A stretch of 64,000 bases of DNA from an uncultured Bacteroidales bacterium. Lineage in GTDB: Bacteria > Bacteroidota > Bacteroidia > Bacteroidales > Bacteroidaceae. The notes below the pieces were generated by a model. It searched no databases. It saw only the letters and a list, made by a program, of their open reading frames with translations, and was not told the DNA's origin. Shown in pieces: positions 36,904-45,932 of the stretch. Positions within the stretch are counted from its first letter, which is position 1, and the number at the start of each line of letters is the position of its first letter. A program made the position numbers and the translations under genes. The DNA lies in the NCBI GenBank assembly GCA_902798425.1, contig CADBWR010000014.1, positions 59,912-123,911 of the forward strand. Reading direction: 5' to 3'.

Positions 36904-39900
36904 TTAGATATTAAGCTTGATACCGAAGTTATAACGTCTAACGGTTGGATAAGCACCACCGCCACCACTCCATCCGTAGTTACTCTCACGGTCATCAGGC
37001 ATTTTGGTAATCAAGAAGAGATTGTTACCATTGAGGTAAATTTTCAGACTTGAGAAACCAAGTTTCTTAATCCAGCCCTTTGTCCAAGTGTAGGCGACTT
37101 CAACGTTCTTCAGACGGAAATATGAACCATCGTAGAGGAACTGTGTACCATCATTATAAGAAACCTGAGTTGTATAGCGCGGTACAACAACCTCACCACC
37201 ATTATCTACAGGATTCCACCATGTACCATTGTCAAACACTGTAAGCAGACCGTTATTGAAAGAACTGAGACCTACGTCACGGGTAACACCTGTTACGCCA
37301 TAGAGCTGGGCAAACATGCTGAATCCTTTCCATTCCCAACCGATGGTGGCATTGTAAGTGTGCTCTGGGGTTCCCGTGTAGCCATAAGGAGCCTGGTCGT
37401 TGGTTTCGTCAACAATACCGTCACCATTAAAGTCTACGATATAATGGTCACCAATAAGAACCTGGGCATCATTACTCTGACGCTCGGGCGTACTATAGAG
37501 CTGATCATAATTACTAATATAGCCATTGTCGATGAAAGATACATATTGGCCATGTGCATAACCTTCAGCCTTGCGATAAGCAGGAATCAGTTCTGGGTCG
37601 TCCTTCTCAACAATAGTGTTATGTGCGTAGGTATAGTTGGCATTGGCCCAGAAGCGCATGCCATTCTTTAATACCTTATTAAAACGAAGCTCAAATTCGA
37701 AACCAGAGTTTCTAATCTTACCTTTGTTGATATCCGGAGTCTTTGCAGCACCATAGTAAGAAGGTACAGTACGATCGCCACCACTGATAAAGATGTCATA
37801 GCGGTCGTCGCGGAACCAGTCGAAGCTACCGGCGAACATACCACCGAGGAAGGCATAGTCGAAACCGAGATTCTTCTTCAATACGGTTGCCCACTTCAGG
37901 TCGGGATTGGCGATAGAAGCTTCCTGATAGCTAACGAAAGGACTCTTAGTATTATTGTGAATAGACACTCCGTATCCATTACCATCATTCAACACAGCCC
38001 ATCTGGTGAGGTAAGCCCAACGCTCACCAGCGTTGTCATCACCGATTTCACCGAGAGAACCACGAATCTTGAACATATCGACAATTCGCTTCTCCTTCAA
38101 CTTCTTCATGAATGGCTCTTCTGACACCATCCAACCAATAGCTCCAGAGCAGAAGAAAGCAAAACGAAGGTCGGGAGAGAACTTCTGTGAACCGTTGTAA
38201 GCACCGTTGAACTCAGCAAAGTACTTACTCTTATAATCATAGGTGGTACGGAATACCCAGTCCTCACGACGATTCTCAAGTTCAGAATTGTAAGCATTGA
38301 TACGGCGTTTCCAGTTACCCATCAAAGAGACATTATGATCGCCGAACTGACGCTGCCAGAAGAGTTGGAGCGACATTTCCGTAGCACGGCTAGTTGAAGT
38401 TACGCTACCACCAGTGGTATTCCATGTACGTTGCTCATAGAAATCGAAACCTGTGTTCTTATCAACAACGCAGTTGGCATCCCATGTCATTTTACCTTCT
38501 TCAGGAAGGATGTACGCAATCTTAGCCTGATGGCCGTCATTAATACCACGACCCGTCTCGTCGAACTGGTTATCCCAAGAAATGGTACCGCGAGCGACAA
38601 GGCCCTTGGTAATAAAGCTAAGATCCTGCTCAAGTGCGAAGTCAGTAAATATGCGGGTATTGGTTGTTATCGAATAACCAGACGTAGCAATATTCTTTGG
38701 AGAGTTTGCCACGTTAGAAGTCAATGGATAATAACCCCAAGAGCCATCAGAGAACTGCACAGGGAAGAGGTTAGGCGCCATGGTGTATGCACTTGCCCAC
38801 ATCTGCTGCTGGAACCATTCAGAAGTATTAGTGCCATACAAACGTGGAGACATCTTCTGAGAATTAGATCCTGCCAAATTAACTTTAAACTGCGTAGTCT
38901 TCGTGATCTGGAAATCCAAATTTGAACGAACATTCAAACGATTATAGGAATAACCGCCTTCATATCCCTGATGGTTATCCCATATCTTGGTCATATCACC
39001 TTCGTTCTGGAAGTCGAAAGATACAAAGTACTTCACAGCCTTCGTACCACCGGAGATGTTCAGGTTTGTATTATAAGAAAAGGTGTAGTTCTTAAACATC
39101 TCATCCTGCCAGTCAACATTGGCATAGCGTTCGGCCTGACTGTAGTCACCAAGAAATTCGCCATTGGCATTATATTGTGGTTTGACTGTATAGTCCTGAT
39201 TACGGAAATTATTGATGAAGGTCTGTGGACGATAGTAGGCCCATGAGGCGTCACCACCAATAGCAAGTTCATGTTCAATGGCCTGATTACGAAGCATATA
39301 TCCATCATAAGAATCATACTTACGAGGAAGCTTTGATACTGCTTTCAATGTTGCATTGAAGCCGACATCGATACGTGCCTTACCTTCCTGACCGCGCTTA
39401 GTGGTAATCAGAATAACACCGTTAGCGCCTTCCACACCATACACAGCAGTAGCAGAAGCATCTTTCAATACAGAAATAGTTGCCACTGACGAGATATCTA
39501 CAGACTTAATCTCACGCTTTACACCATCCACGAGAATCAGCGGCTGGGCATCCTGGTTCCAAGCAGCTGCACCACGGATGTAAATACGGGGATCTTCCTC
39601 ACCAGGCTGACCAGAAGAAGCGATGGTTGCAACACCAGGAAGGTTACCAGTGAGGGCAGCACCCACACTACCGATACCTGCGGCACGCTCCAGCACTTCA
39701 CCCGTGGTCTGGGTAATAGCACCAACCACAGAGGCTTTCTTCTGCTGACCGTAACCAACGACAACGACTTCCTCCAGTTGGGTGTCGTCCTGCAATGTTA
39801 CTTTCAGCGTGCGCTGCTTACCAATTTTAATCTCCTTGCTGGACATACCAACATAGGAAATCACGAGTACTGTCGACTCTGAAGGCACATTCAGTTTGAA

Positions 39901-40101
39901 GTTACCATCAAAATCAGTCACGGTACCCAGCGATGGCTTACCCTTCACAATGACTGAAGCGCCAATCAAAGGGTCTGCTGTACCGTCTGTGACTGTACCC
40001 GTTACCGTGATGCCGTTCTGGGCCTGCATGGTCGTGCAGAACGCCGTCATGATAAGAATCACGGAAACAGTTCGTCTGAGCAATTGTTTTAGATTCTTCA
40101 T
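36904..40101 (-). CDS. xusA: SusC/RagA-family TonB-dependent transporter (first pair)
   Basis: A 1065-residue outer-membrane transporter. After the signal peptide (to MQAQ) comes a CarboxypepD-regulatory-like domain (ITVTGTVTDGTADPLIGASV, FDGNFKL), a TonB-box-like EEVVVVGYG, the plug (PLILVDGVKR, VLKDASATAVYG) and a 22-strand barrel ending YNFGIKLNI. It is the first gene of the minus-strand xylan operon and is divergent from the hybrid sensor. The 5' leader is long, with a perfect hairpin and two candidate promoters. Expected role: import of xylo-oligosaccharides. Confidence 0.93.
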   Translation of the reverse strand: MKNLKQLLRRTVSVILIMTAFCTTMQAQNGITVTGTVTDGTADPLIGASVIVKGKPSLGTVTDFDGNFKLNVPSESTVLVISYVGMSSKEIKIGKQRTLKVTLQDDTQLEEVVVVGYGQQKKASVVGAITQTTGEVLERAAGIGSVGAALTGNLPGVATIASSGQPGEEDPRIYIRGAAAWNQDAQPLILVDGVKREIKSVDISSVATISVLKDASATAVYGVEGANGVILITTKRGQEGKARIDVGFNATLKAVSKLPRKYDSYDGYMLRNQAIEHELAIGGDASWAYYRPQTFINNFRNQDYTVKPQYNANGEFLGDYSQAERYANVDWQDEMFKNYTFSYNTNLNISGGTKAVKYFVSFDFQNEGDMTKIWDNHQGYEGGYSYNRLNVRSNLDFQITKTTQFKVNLAGSNSQKMSPRLYGTNTSEWFQQQMWASAYTMAPNLFPVQFSDGSWGYYPLTSNVANSPKNIATSGYSITTNTRIFTDFALEQDLSFITKGLVARGTISWDNQFDETGRGINDGHQAKIAYILPEEGKMTWDANCVVDKNTGFDFYEQRTWNTTGGSVTSTSRATEMSLQLFWQRQFGDHNVSLMGNWKRRINAYNSELENRREDWVFRTTYDYKSKYFAEFNGAYNGSQKFSPDLRFAFFCSGAIGWMVSEEPFMKKLKEKRIVDMFKIRGSLGEIGDDNAGERWAYLTRWAVLNDGNGYGVSIHNNTKSPFVSYQEASIANPDLKWATVLKKNLGFDYAFLGGMFAGSFDWFRDDRYDIFISGGDRTVPSYYGAAKTPDINKGKIRNSGFEFELRFNKVLKNGMRFWANANYTYAHNTIVEKDDPELIPAYRKAEGYAHGQYVSFIDNGYISNYDQLYSTPERQSNDAQVLIGDHYIVDFNGDGIVDETNDQAPYGYTGTPEHTYNATIGWEWKGFSMFAQLYGVTGVTRDVGLSSFNNGLLTVFDNGTWWNPVDNGGEVVVPRYTTQVSYNDGTQFLYDGSYFRLKNVEVAYTWTKGWIKKLGFSSLKIYLNGNNLFLITKMPDDRESNYGWSGGGGAYPTVRRYNFGIKLNI

Positions 40102-40226
40102 TTTGTCAGAATTTCATAGTTGTACGTTATTTTACTAAGTTAGTTGTTCTCGATGGTGAGTGTTGCCACTCGTTGTTAGTTCACTGTTTTTTGCATAAAT
40201 TGATAATAAGTTAGTTATTCACGCTG

Positions 40227-40234
40227 CAAAGGTA
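40227..40234 (-). promoter_or_regulatory. Proximal -7 element before the first SusC gene
   Basis: TACCTTTG on the minus strand, with no matching -33 TTTG. Transcription from it would start near 40220, giving a leader of about 120 nt. A missing -33 would fit activation by the divergent hybrid regulator. Confidence 0.45.
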
Positions 40235-40324
40235 ACGCTTTTATTTATTAATACATTTATTGTTTGTAACACGAATTTTATATTTTGTAACACTATCTAA
40301 AAAACCTTTCATAACAATGCTTAT

Positions 40325-40352
40325 ACAGCCATTCATACAGCCACTCATCAGC
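40325..40352. repeat. Short direct repeats in the xusA leader region
   Basis: ACAGCCAT/ACAGCCAC repeat with a 12-bp step (40325-40343), followed by a weaker ATCAGC copy, between the two candidate -7 elements. They could bind the regulator; no direct evidence. Confidence 0.35.
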
Positions 40353-40383
40353 GTTTTTTGTCTGGTTTGTCTTTCGGAAACAA

Positions 40384-40406
40384 GAGGATGACATCCCGTC
40401 ATCCTC
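40384..40406. promoter_or_regulatory. Perfect hairpin in the xusA leader
   Basis: GAGGATGAC and GTCATCCTC form a 9-bp stem with a 5-nt loop. On the minus strand it is followed by TTGTTTCC, a weak T-run. It may act as an attenuator or mRNA stabiliser in transcripts from the distal promoter. Confidence 0.6.
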
Positions 40407-40489
40407 TCACCCATTAATACATACCAAAACTACTAAATTAAGTAACTTATAAAAAAGCTATTTATGCAATGCTATGCGATTTTCCGGTG

Positions 40490-40521
40490 CAAAAGTAGGC
40501 CATTACACGCATACGTACAAA
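40490..40521 (-). promoter_or_regulatory. Distal promoter for the xylan operon
   Basis: On the minus strand: -33 TTTG (40518-40521), 20 bp, -7 TACTTTTG (40490-40497). Transcription would start near 40483, with a leader of about 380 nt containing the hairpin at 40384-40406. Confidence 0.65.
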
Positions 40522-40559
40522 TATTTATATTACATAAACTTTATTTTTTGTAACATTTC

Positions 40560-40591
40560 TTTGGCAATTTCATCGGAAAGTAATATCTTTG
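40560..40591 (+). promoter_or_regulatory. Promoter of the hybrid two-component regulator
   Basis: -33 TTTG (40560-40563), 20 bp, -7 TATCTTTG (40584-40591). It supports the ATG at 40619 rather than the in-frame TTG at 40589, which lies inside the -7 element. Confidence 0.75.
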
Positions 40592-40618
40592 CAGTGTTTT
40601 TGTAACTTGAAACAAACT

Positions 40619-43600
40619 ATGACACACAAAGTTCTACTTGCACTACTGTGCTTAGCGAACGTTATTACTGCTAACGCCCAAATGGGCAAACTCTTCGACG
40701 CTGACAAACAAATGTCGAGCAGCTATACCACACAAATCTATCTGGACAGAGACGGTTTTATCTGGGTAGCCACGCGTAACGGACTGAACCGCTACGACGG
40801 TTATCAATTCCGCACATTTAAGAAAGAGGGGCGCCAGAACCTCGGTATGGCCAGCAACTACGTCAACTGTATGACGCAGGACAGAAACGGCCGTTTTTTC
40901 ATTGGCATGTATGGTGCCCTCCAGGTGTTTGACGGCCAGCGTTTCCGCACCATTACCACCTACGATCTGAAGAAAAAGCCCGTTCCATGCTATGTGACCA
41001 GTCTGCTGGAACGTAAGAATGGCGACATACTCATCGGTACCTCCGGCCACGGAATGCTCCAGATGAAAGGACACCGCGAAGCCTACGAGATGGATGGTGT
41101 CTTCACGGACCTGAAGGGTGTACACCGCATTATGGAAGACCGTTGGCAGCACATCTGGATAGCCACCGAGTCGCAAGGTCTCTGGTGCTGGGACGGTAAA
41201 AGCATCAAGCGCTATTTTCAGGAGGACGACATGCGCAATGGCATCCTTGACGTCTGCCAGGGCGACAACGGAAGGATATACGTTGCCACCACCAACCGCG
41301 GACTATTCCGGTTAGACAATGGCATCGCCACACATATAGAAGGTACGGGCAACCGCCACATCTCCGTACTCTATTTCAACAATCGCGGCCATCTGATGCT
41401 GGGCTACGACGGTATGGGACTCGGTATCTATAATCCGCAGAACGGCCGACTGATAGACAACCCCTACTATAGCCGTGAGGTAGACCTGAGCACTGCCAAG
41501 GTCTACTCCATCTGCGAAGACCAGAACGGCAACGTCTGGCTGGGACTGCTGCAGAAAGGAATCTTCATGCAGCCCGGCCATGCCATGGGTTTTGGCTATA
41601 TGGGACCGAAGTTAGGTTCTCGCAACGTGTTGGGTAATGCCTGTATGACCGCTGTCACCGGCGACCATCAAGGGTGGCGCTGGACAGGAACCGACCGCGA
41701 CGGACTATATGTACAGGACGAGAATTCCCAAGTCATCAAACATTTCAAGGAGAACTTCCCCGCCACAGTGCTGGGTTCGTGTGAAGACAAGAAAGGTAAT
41801 ATCTGGATAGGCAGCTACAGAGAAGGTTGCGGCTGGATAGACCGCAAGACATTGACCTACCACCCCTACCGTCTGCCGCAAGGTCCCGACGTCAGCATTT
41901 TCGACATCCTCTGCGACCCCAAAGGACAGCTCTGGTTGGCAACGATGGGTCAGGGACTCTTACGCCTCAACCCAGAGACTGGCGAAATAAAAACCTATAC
42001 CCAGCACCCCAAGGCTCCCGAAGACCGCAAAATCAACAGCATCACCAATGACTATCTCTCGCAGCTCTCCCTCTCTGCCGACGGCAGACACATCTATGTC
42101 GCCACAACGATGGGCGTCTGCTGTATGGACATGACAACAGAGAACTGGACGAGCGCCTTCGGCGAGAACTGCCTGTGCTATGGCACGGCAACCCGCATTG
42201 CCAAGGAGTATAACGGCACTCTCTACATCGGTACTAATGACGGCCTGCTGTGCTACGATCTCAACAAACGGCAAATTAAACGACTGGCCGTAGAGAGCGG
42301 ACTGTCAGACAATGGCATCGCCTCCATCGAACAGGACCATGCCGGTCGTCTCTGGATAGGTACCGACCATGGTCTGTGCCGCCTGGACCCTAAGACGGGC
42401 AAGACCAGCAATTTCTTTGTAGACAACGGTCTGCAGTCGAACGAGTTCAGCGATGGTGCCTCGTGGACCTCGCCACGCGGATACATGGTGTTTGCAGGTT
42501 TGGGGGGGGTAACTTGGTTTAACCCCGCCGACATCCACGAGCGTGCCTGGAAAGCGGAGGTCAAGCTAACCAACTTCTCCGTCAACGGAGAGCCCGTAGC
42601 ACCCGGTTCCATGTCGGGTGTCTGGCAGGTCACGGACACCACAGTCATCGCCTCCAAGCGCTTTGTGCTCAGCAGCAGCGACAACACCTTTGCTGTACAA
42701 CTGTCAACGCTGACCTACGACAACCCCGAGCATATCGTCTACAGCTATCGCATCAACCGCGAAGGCTGGGTGCGCATGCCACTGGGTGTCAACGAGATTA
42801 CCTTCAGCCACATGGCACCAGGCGACTACAGCTTCTGCGTCGTGGCTGAACAGAACGGCATACAGACCCCCGAGCGCTGCTTCGAGGTGATTATCCATGC
42901 CCCATGGTACAGAACACCTCTTGCGTACATTATATATATATTAATACCTGTCGTGCTCTTCATGCAGTACCGCCGGCGCCGCCAGCGCAAGGAACAGGAC
43001 AACCTGCGTCTGCAGGAACACATCCATGCTGAGGAGATGGCCGATGCCAAACTGCGCTTCTTCATGAACATCAGTCACGAGATACGCACGCCTATGACGC
43101 TCATCGTCGCTCCACTGCAGTCGCTCATCAAACAGGACACTGACGCACACCGCCGCAGCATCTACGAGACCATCCGCCGCAACGCAGAGCGCATTCTGGG
43201 TCTTATCAACCAGATGATGGACCTCAGAAAGATTGACAAGGGTCAGATGCAGATGCACATGCGCGAGACGAACCTGGTGACCTTCATCGACGACATCTAC
43301 TCGCTGTTTGCCCAGCAGGCCAAGAACAAGAACATCGGATTCTTCTTCGACCATCCTAATGAGGAGATCAGTGCATGGATAGACCGCAACAACTTCGACA
43401 AAATAATCATCAACATACTGTCGAACGCCTTCAAGTTCACACCGACAGGCGGTGAGGTACGTATCCGTCTGACTGCCAACGACAAAGAGGCATCTATCAG
43501 CATCTATGACAATGGCGAGAAGATTCCCGAAGACAAGTTGGATCGCATCTTCGAACGCTTCTATCAGTCACCGTCAAGCGTCAACGACCGCAACATCGGT

Positions 43601-44629
43601 ACGGGCATCGGCCTCGACCTGACGCGCTCGTTGGTAGAACTGCACCACGGCAGCATTGTGGCACGCAACAATGCCGAACAACAAGGCTGCGAGTTTATTG
43701 TCACCATACCATTAGGCAACGAGCACCTCACAGCCGAGGAAATGCTGACAGACGAAGTAGAGGAAGAGAAGCCGGAAGAGAGCCTCATCGAGGACACCCC
43801 CGAAGAGGAAGAGACCGACAAGGTCAGCAACGACCTGCCCAAGGTAGGCAAACGCCAGAGAATCGTCATCGTCGAGGACGATGCCGAGATACGCAACTAC
43901 CTGACAGACACGCTGTCAGCAGACTACGACATCACAGGTTGCACGAATGGTAAGGAGGGTCTTGCTGCTGTACTGAAAGGAAAAACCGACCTAGTCATCT
44001 CGGATGTGATGATGCCGGAGATGGATGGTACCACGCTGTGCAGCAAGATCAAGACAAACAATGCCACCAGCCATATCCCCGTCATACTGCTCACTGCCAA
44101 GAGCCGCGAGGAAGACCAGCTGGAAGGCCTGGAGACGGGTGCCGACGCCTATATCATCAAGCCCTTCAACATGGACATTCTCCGTCGCACCATCGCCAAC
44201 CTCATCCACTCGCACCAGACATTGCAGCTGAAGTTCGGCCGCAACGACCAATTGGAGAAACTGGTGGACGATATCAAGATGAAGTCGCCCGACGAGAAAC
44301 TGCTGGAACGCGTCATGGCGACCATCAACCAGAATCTGAACAATGCCGACCTTAGCGTGGACATGATTGCCGAGGAAGTGGGCATCAGCCGTGTACACCT
44401 GCACCGTAAGATGAAGGAACTGACGGGGCTGACGCCACACGACTTCATCCGTAACATCCGCATGAAAAAGGCTGCTACCCTACTCTCTTCGGGCGACATG
44501 AACGTCTCAGAGATTATGTATGCCTGCGGTTTCAGCAATGCCGCCTCCTTCTCGACGGTTTTCAAGAAGATGTACGGCATGTCGCCACGCGAATACATGA
44601 ACGAGCACCACGAGAGAAATGAAGGATAA
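40619..44629 (+). CDS. Hybrid two-component system regulator (sensor kinase + response regulator + AraC HTH)
   Basis: A 1336-residue one-protein signalling system. The signal peptide ends near TANAQ. A periplasmic double propeller of Reg_prop repeats follows (GFIWVATRNGLNRYDG, GNVWLGLLQKG, GRLWIGTDHGLCRLD), then a Y_Y_Y domain and a membrane segment near residue 770 (LAYIIYILIPVVLFM). The HisKA domain has His820 in NISHEIRTP; the ATPase domain contains NILSNAFKFTPTGGE. The receiver has Asp1129 in ISDVMMPEMDG and the C terminus is an AraC-type HTH (GFSNAASFSTVFKKMYGMSPREYM). It is divergent from the SusC operon and almost certainly the xylan sensor and activator, like XynR of Prevotella bryantii. 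The inducer is probably a xylo-oligosaccharide (inference). Confidence 0.93.
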   Translation: MTHKVLLALLCLANVITANAQMGKLFDADKQMSSSYTTQIYLDRDGFIWVATRNGLNRYDGYQFRTFKKEGRQNLGMASNYVNCMTQDRNGRFFIGMYGALQVFDGQRFRTITTYDLKKKPVPCYVTSLLERKNGDILIGTSGHGMLQMKGHREAYEMDGVFTDLKGVHRIMEDRWQHIWIATESQGLWCWDGKSIKRYFQEDDMRNGILDVCQGDNGRIYVATTNRGLFRLDNGIATHIEGTGNRHISVLYFNNRGHLMLGYDGMGLGIYNPQNGRLIDNPYYSREVDLSTAKVYSICEDQNGNVWLGLLQKGIFMQPGHAMGFGYMGPKLGSRNVLGNACMTAVTGDHQGWRWTGTDRDGLYVQDENSQVIKHFKENFPATVLGSCEDKKGNIWIGSYREGCGWIDRKTLTYHPYRLPQGPDVSIFDILCDPKGQLWLATMGQGLLRLNPETGEIKTYTQHPKAPEDRKINSITNDYLSQLSLSADGRHIYVATTMGVCCMDMTTENWTSAFGENCLCYGTATRIAKEYNGTLYIGTNDGLLCYDLNKRQIKRLAVESGLSDNGIASIEQDHAGRLWIGTDHGLCRLDPKTGKTSNFFVDNGLQSNEFSDGASWTSPRGYMVFAGLGGVTWFNPADIHERAWKAEVKLTNFSVNGEPVAPGSMSGVWQVTDTTVIASKRFVLSSSDNTFAVQLSTLTYDNPEHIVYSYRINREGWVRMPLGVNEITFSHMAPGDYSFCVVAEQNGIQTPERCFEVIIHAPWYRTPLAYIIYILIPVVLFMQYRRRRQRKEQDNLRLQEHIHAEEMADAKLRFFMNISHEIRTPMTLIVAPLQSLIKQDTDAHRRSIYETIRRNAERILGLINQMMDLRKIDKGQMQMHMRETNLVTFIDDIYSLFAQQAKNKNIGFFFDHPNEEISAWIDRNNFDKIIINILSNAFKFTPTGGEVRIRLTANDKEASISIYDNGEKIPEDKLDRIFERFYQSPSSVNDRNIGTGIGLDLTRSLVELHHGSIVARNNAEQQGCEFIVTIPLGNEHLTAEEMLTDEVEEEKPEESLIEDTPEEEETDKVSNDLPKVGKRQRIVIVEDDAEIRNYLTDTLSADYDITGCTNGKEGLAAVLKGKTDLVISDVMMPEMDGTTLCSKIKTNNATSHIPVILLTAKSREEDQLEGLETGADAYIIKPFNMDILRRTIANLIHSHQTLQLKFGRNDQLEKLVDDIKMKSPDEKLLERVMATINQNLNNADLSVDMIAEEVGISRVHLHRKMKELTGLTPHDFIRNIRMKKAATLLSSGDMNVSEIMYACGFSNAASFSTVFKKMYGMSPREYMNEHHERNEG

Positions 44630-44662
44630 AAAAGTTTTTGCTTGAAAATCCCTGTCACAGTC

Positions 44663-44697
44663 ACGCCTAACACTCTGTATAACTGAGTGTTAGGCGT
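44663..44697. repeat. Repeated hairpin element, copy 1
   Basis: A perfect 13-bp stem (ACGCCTAACACTC/GAGTGTTAGGCGT) with a 9-nt loop lies after the regulator stop. Its outer flank (44641-44662) is homologous, in inverted orientation, to the flank of the hairpin at 45864-45900. Confidence 0.8.
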
Positions 44698-44849
44698 TCT
44701 CAGTGTCAAAGCCGAGCCATTGACTTTATTATTCTTTTCTTATTTTGATAGTTATGCATAACCATTAGATGCTTAACGAGTTCCGATTTCTTGACAGCAA
44801 ATCAAAACGAATGTTAATTGATGGTTGCTGAGACTCGTTTTTGACGCTG

Positions 44850-44880
44850 CAAAATTACAAAATTTTTTCCGGTTTCCAAA
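44850..44880 (-). promoter_or_regulatory. Orphan minus-strand promoter
   Basis: On the minus strand: -33 TTTG (44877-44880), 19 bp, -7 TAATTTTG (44850-44857). It points toward the repeated hairpin at 44663-44697, and no open reading frame of note lies between, so a non-coding or antisense transcript is possible. Confidence 0.45.
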
Positions 44881-44943
44881 TATTTTTGAAACATATTTAC
44901 CTCATTATCAACAAGTTACAAGAACGGCCGTGTAATGTATAAA

Positions 44944-45043
44944 GACAGCTGTTCACATCGTCCAAGAACACTATTCTGAGTATTTTTGACGGCCATCAAA
45001 AATACCTGCGACAGCCATCGCGGATATTTGCGACAGCTGTCGC
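44944..45043. promoter_or_regulatory. Array of palindromic sites phased every 22 bp
   Basis: Cores GACAGCTGTT (44944-44953), GACGGCCATC (44988-44997), GACAGCCATC (45010-45019) and GACAGCTGTC (45032-45041) have dyad centres at 44948.5, 44992.5, 45014.5 and 45036.5. These are multiples of exactly 22 bp. A weaker dyad AGAA-n5-TTCT centred at 44971 fills the missing slot. The third site extends to an arm-perfect TATTTTTGA/TCAAAAATA and the last to GCGACAGCTGTCGC. The array ends about 57 bp before a -7 element and looks like a cooperative operator. Confidence 0.75.
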
Positions 45044-45099
45044 ATAACATAACATAGCAGAAAATGGAGAAAAATGATGGTGGTATGGAAAAAAATGGC

Positions 45100-45107
45100 T
45101 ACCTTTG
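45100..45107 (+). promoter_or_regulatory. -7 element of the HU-HIG gene
   Basis: TACCTTTG with no good -33 TTTG at the usual spacing. The leader would be about 80 nt. The rest of the 564-bp gap from 44630 holds the repeated hairpin, an orphan minus promoter and the 22-bp array. Confidence 0.6.
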
Positions 45108-45193
45108 CAGTAGATAACCATAGTAAACATGCTCAATCATAGCAAACGTAACAAACAGGTAAAACATTACAAACATTTCAACCATAAAAAAAC

Positions 45194-45850
45194 ATGAAGA
45201 AAGTCAACGCCATTCTCTACGATGTGTTTCCCACACCGAACCCCGACGAGAACCATGAACAGCTATACTATCCTCGTGCTGTGACCTATGGCCAGCAGAT
45301 GAACGATAACGAGCTGAAAGAGTATCTGGAGAAGAACACACGCATCAATTCGTCGCAGTTTGTTGGGATGATAGAGGCCTTAGTGCAGGAGATTCCCCAG
45401 CAGCTGCTGCAGAACAAGAGTGTCCACATACGCGGTATGGGCACCTTCTTTCTGAAGATTGGTGTGCGCAGTCGCAAGGATGCTAATGGACACGTCTACG
45501 TCCAGAAGTTTACCGATCCTGACGCCATCACTGCTCGCGACGTGTGCATTGAGGGCATCGGATTTCGTGCAGACCCCACGTGGAGTCGCAAGGTGTCGAA
45601 GAGCGGACAGCACTTCGAACGCGTCAAGACTCGCCACCAAATGCCCGTCCAGAAGAGTAAACTGCTCCTCTATATCAATCAAATGGTCAGTGAGAAAGGT
45701 TTTGTCACCGTTAAAGACGTGGAATGCGACCAGAACACCACCAACTATCATGCCCGCAAACTGCTGGAAGACCTCTGTACTGGCAAGCAGCCCAAACTGT
45801 ATAAAGAGATGGTTGGCCACGCTTATATCTACAAGCGCTTTGGTGATTAG
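45194..45850 (+). CDS. HU-HIG-type DNA-binding protein with C-terminal winged helix
   Basis: A 218-residue cytoplasmic protein. The N-terminal 130 residues resemble the Bacteroidota HU-like HIG domain: helical NSSQFVGMIEALVQEIPQQL, then the beta-arm entry SVHIRGMGTFFLKIGVRSRK. The C-terminal 60 residues (INQMVSEKGFVTVKDVECDQ, YHARKLLEDLCTG) look like a winged helix. HU-HIG proteins fused to a winged helix are known as a family but have no established role. It is a single gene behind the 22-bp-phased array, a natural candidate for autoregulation. Two copies of a repeated hairpin flank it. Confidence 0.75.
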   Translation: MKKVNAILYDVFPTPNPDENHEQLYYPRAVTYGQQMNDNELKEYLEKNTRINSSQFVGMIEALVQEIPQQLLQNKSVHIRGMGTFFLKIGVRSRKDANGHVYVQKFTDPDAITARDVCIEGIGFRADPTWSRKVSKSGQHFERVKTRHQMPVQKSKLLLYINQMVSEKGFVTVKDVECDQNTTNYHARKLLEDLCTGKQPKLYKEMVGHAYIYKRFGD

Positions 45851-45863
45851 CGAAAACAAGTGT

Positions 45864-45900
45864 CACACCTAACGCTCTGTACCCGTGAGCGTTAGGTGTG
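45864..45900. terminator. Repeated hairpin element, copy 2 (convergent terminator)
   Basis: A perfect 14-bp stem (CACACCTAACGCTC/GAGCGTTAGGTGTG) with a 9-nt loop lies between the convergent HU-HIG (+) and upp (-) genes, so it probably serves as terminator for one or both. It is homologous to copy 1 in inverted orientation, including the outer flank at 45901-45925. Confidence 0.75.
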
Positions 45901-45932
45901 AATGTGACAGGAAATTTCAAGTAAAAACGCTT

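Noticed and set aside
44149-44709. 186-codon minus-strand frame over the regulator's 3' end
   Set aside because: It is the complement of the AraC and receiver coding sequence; the orphan promoter at 44850 points at it, but the protein shows no features of its own.
44944-45043. Intrinsic terminators
   Set aside because: The palindromes have no T-runs, are evenly phased at 22 bp and lie upstream of a promoter rather than after a gene.
45194-45850. REP-associated (RAYT) transposase between the repeated hairpins
   Set aside because: The protein has an HU-like domain and a winged helix; no HUH motif or catalytic Tyr pattern is seen.
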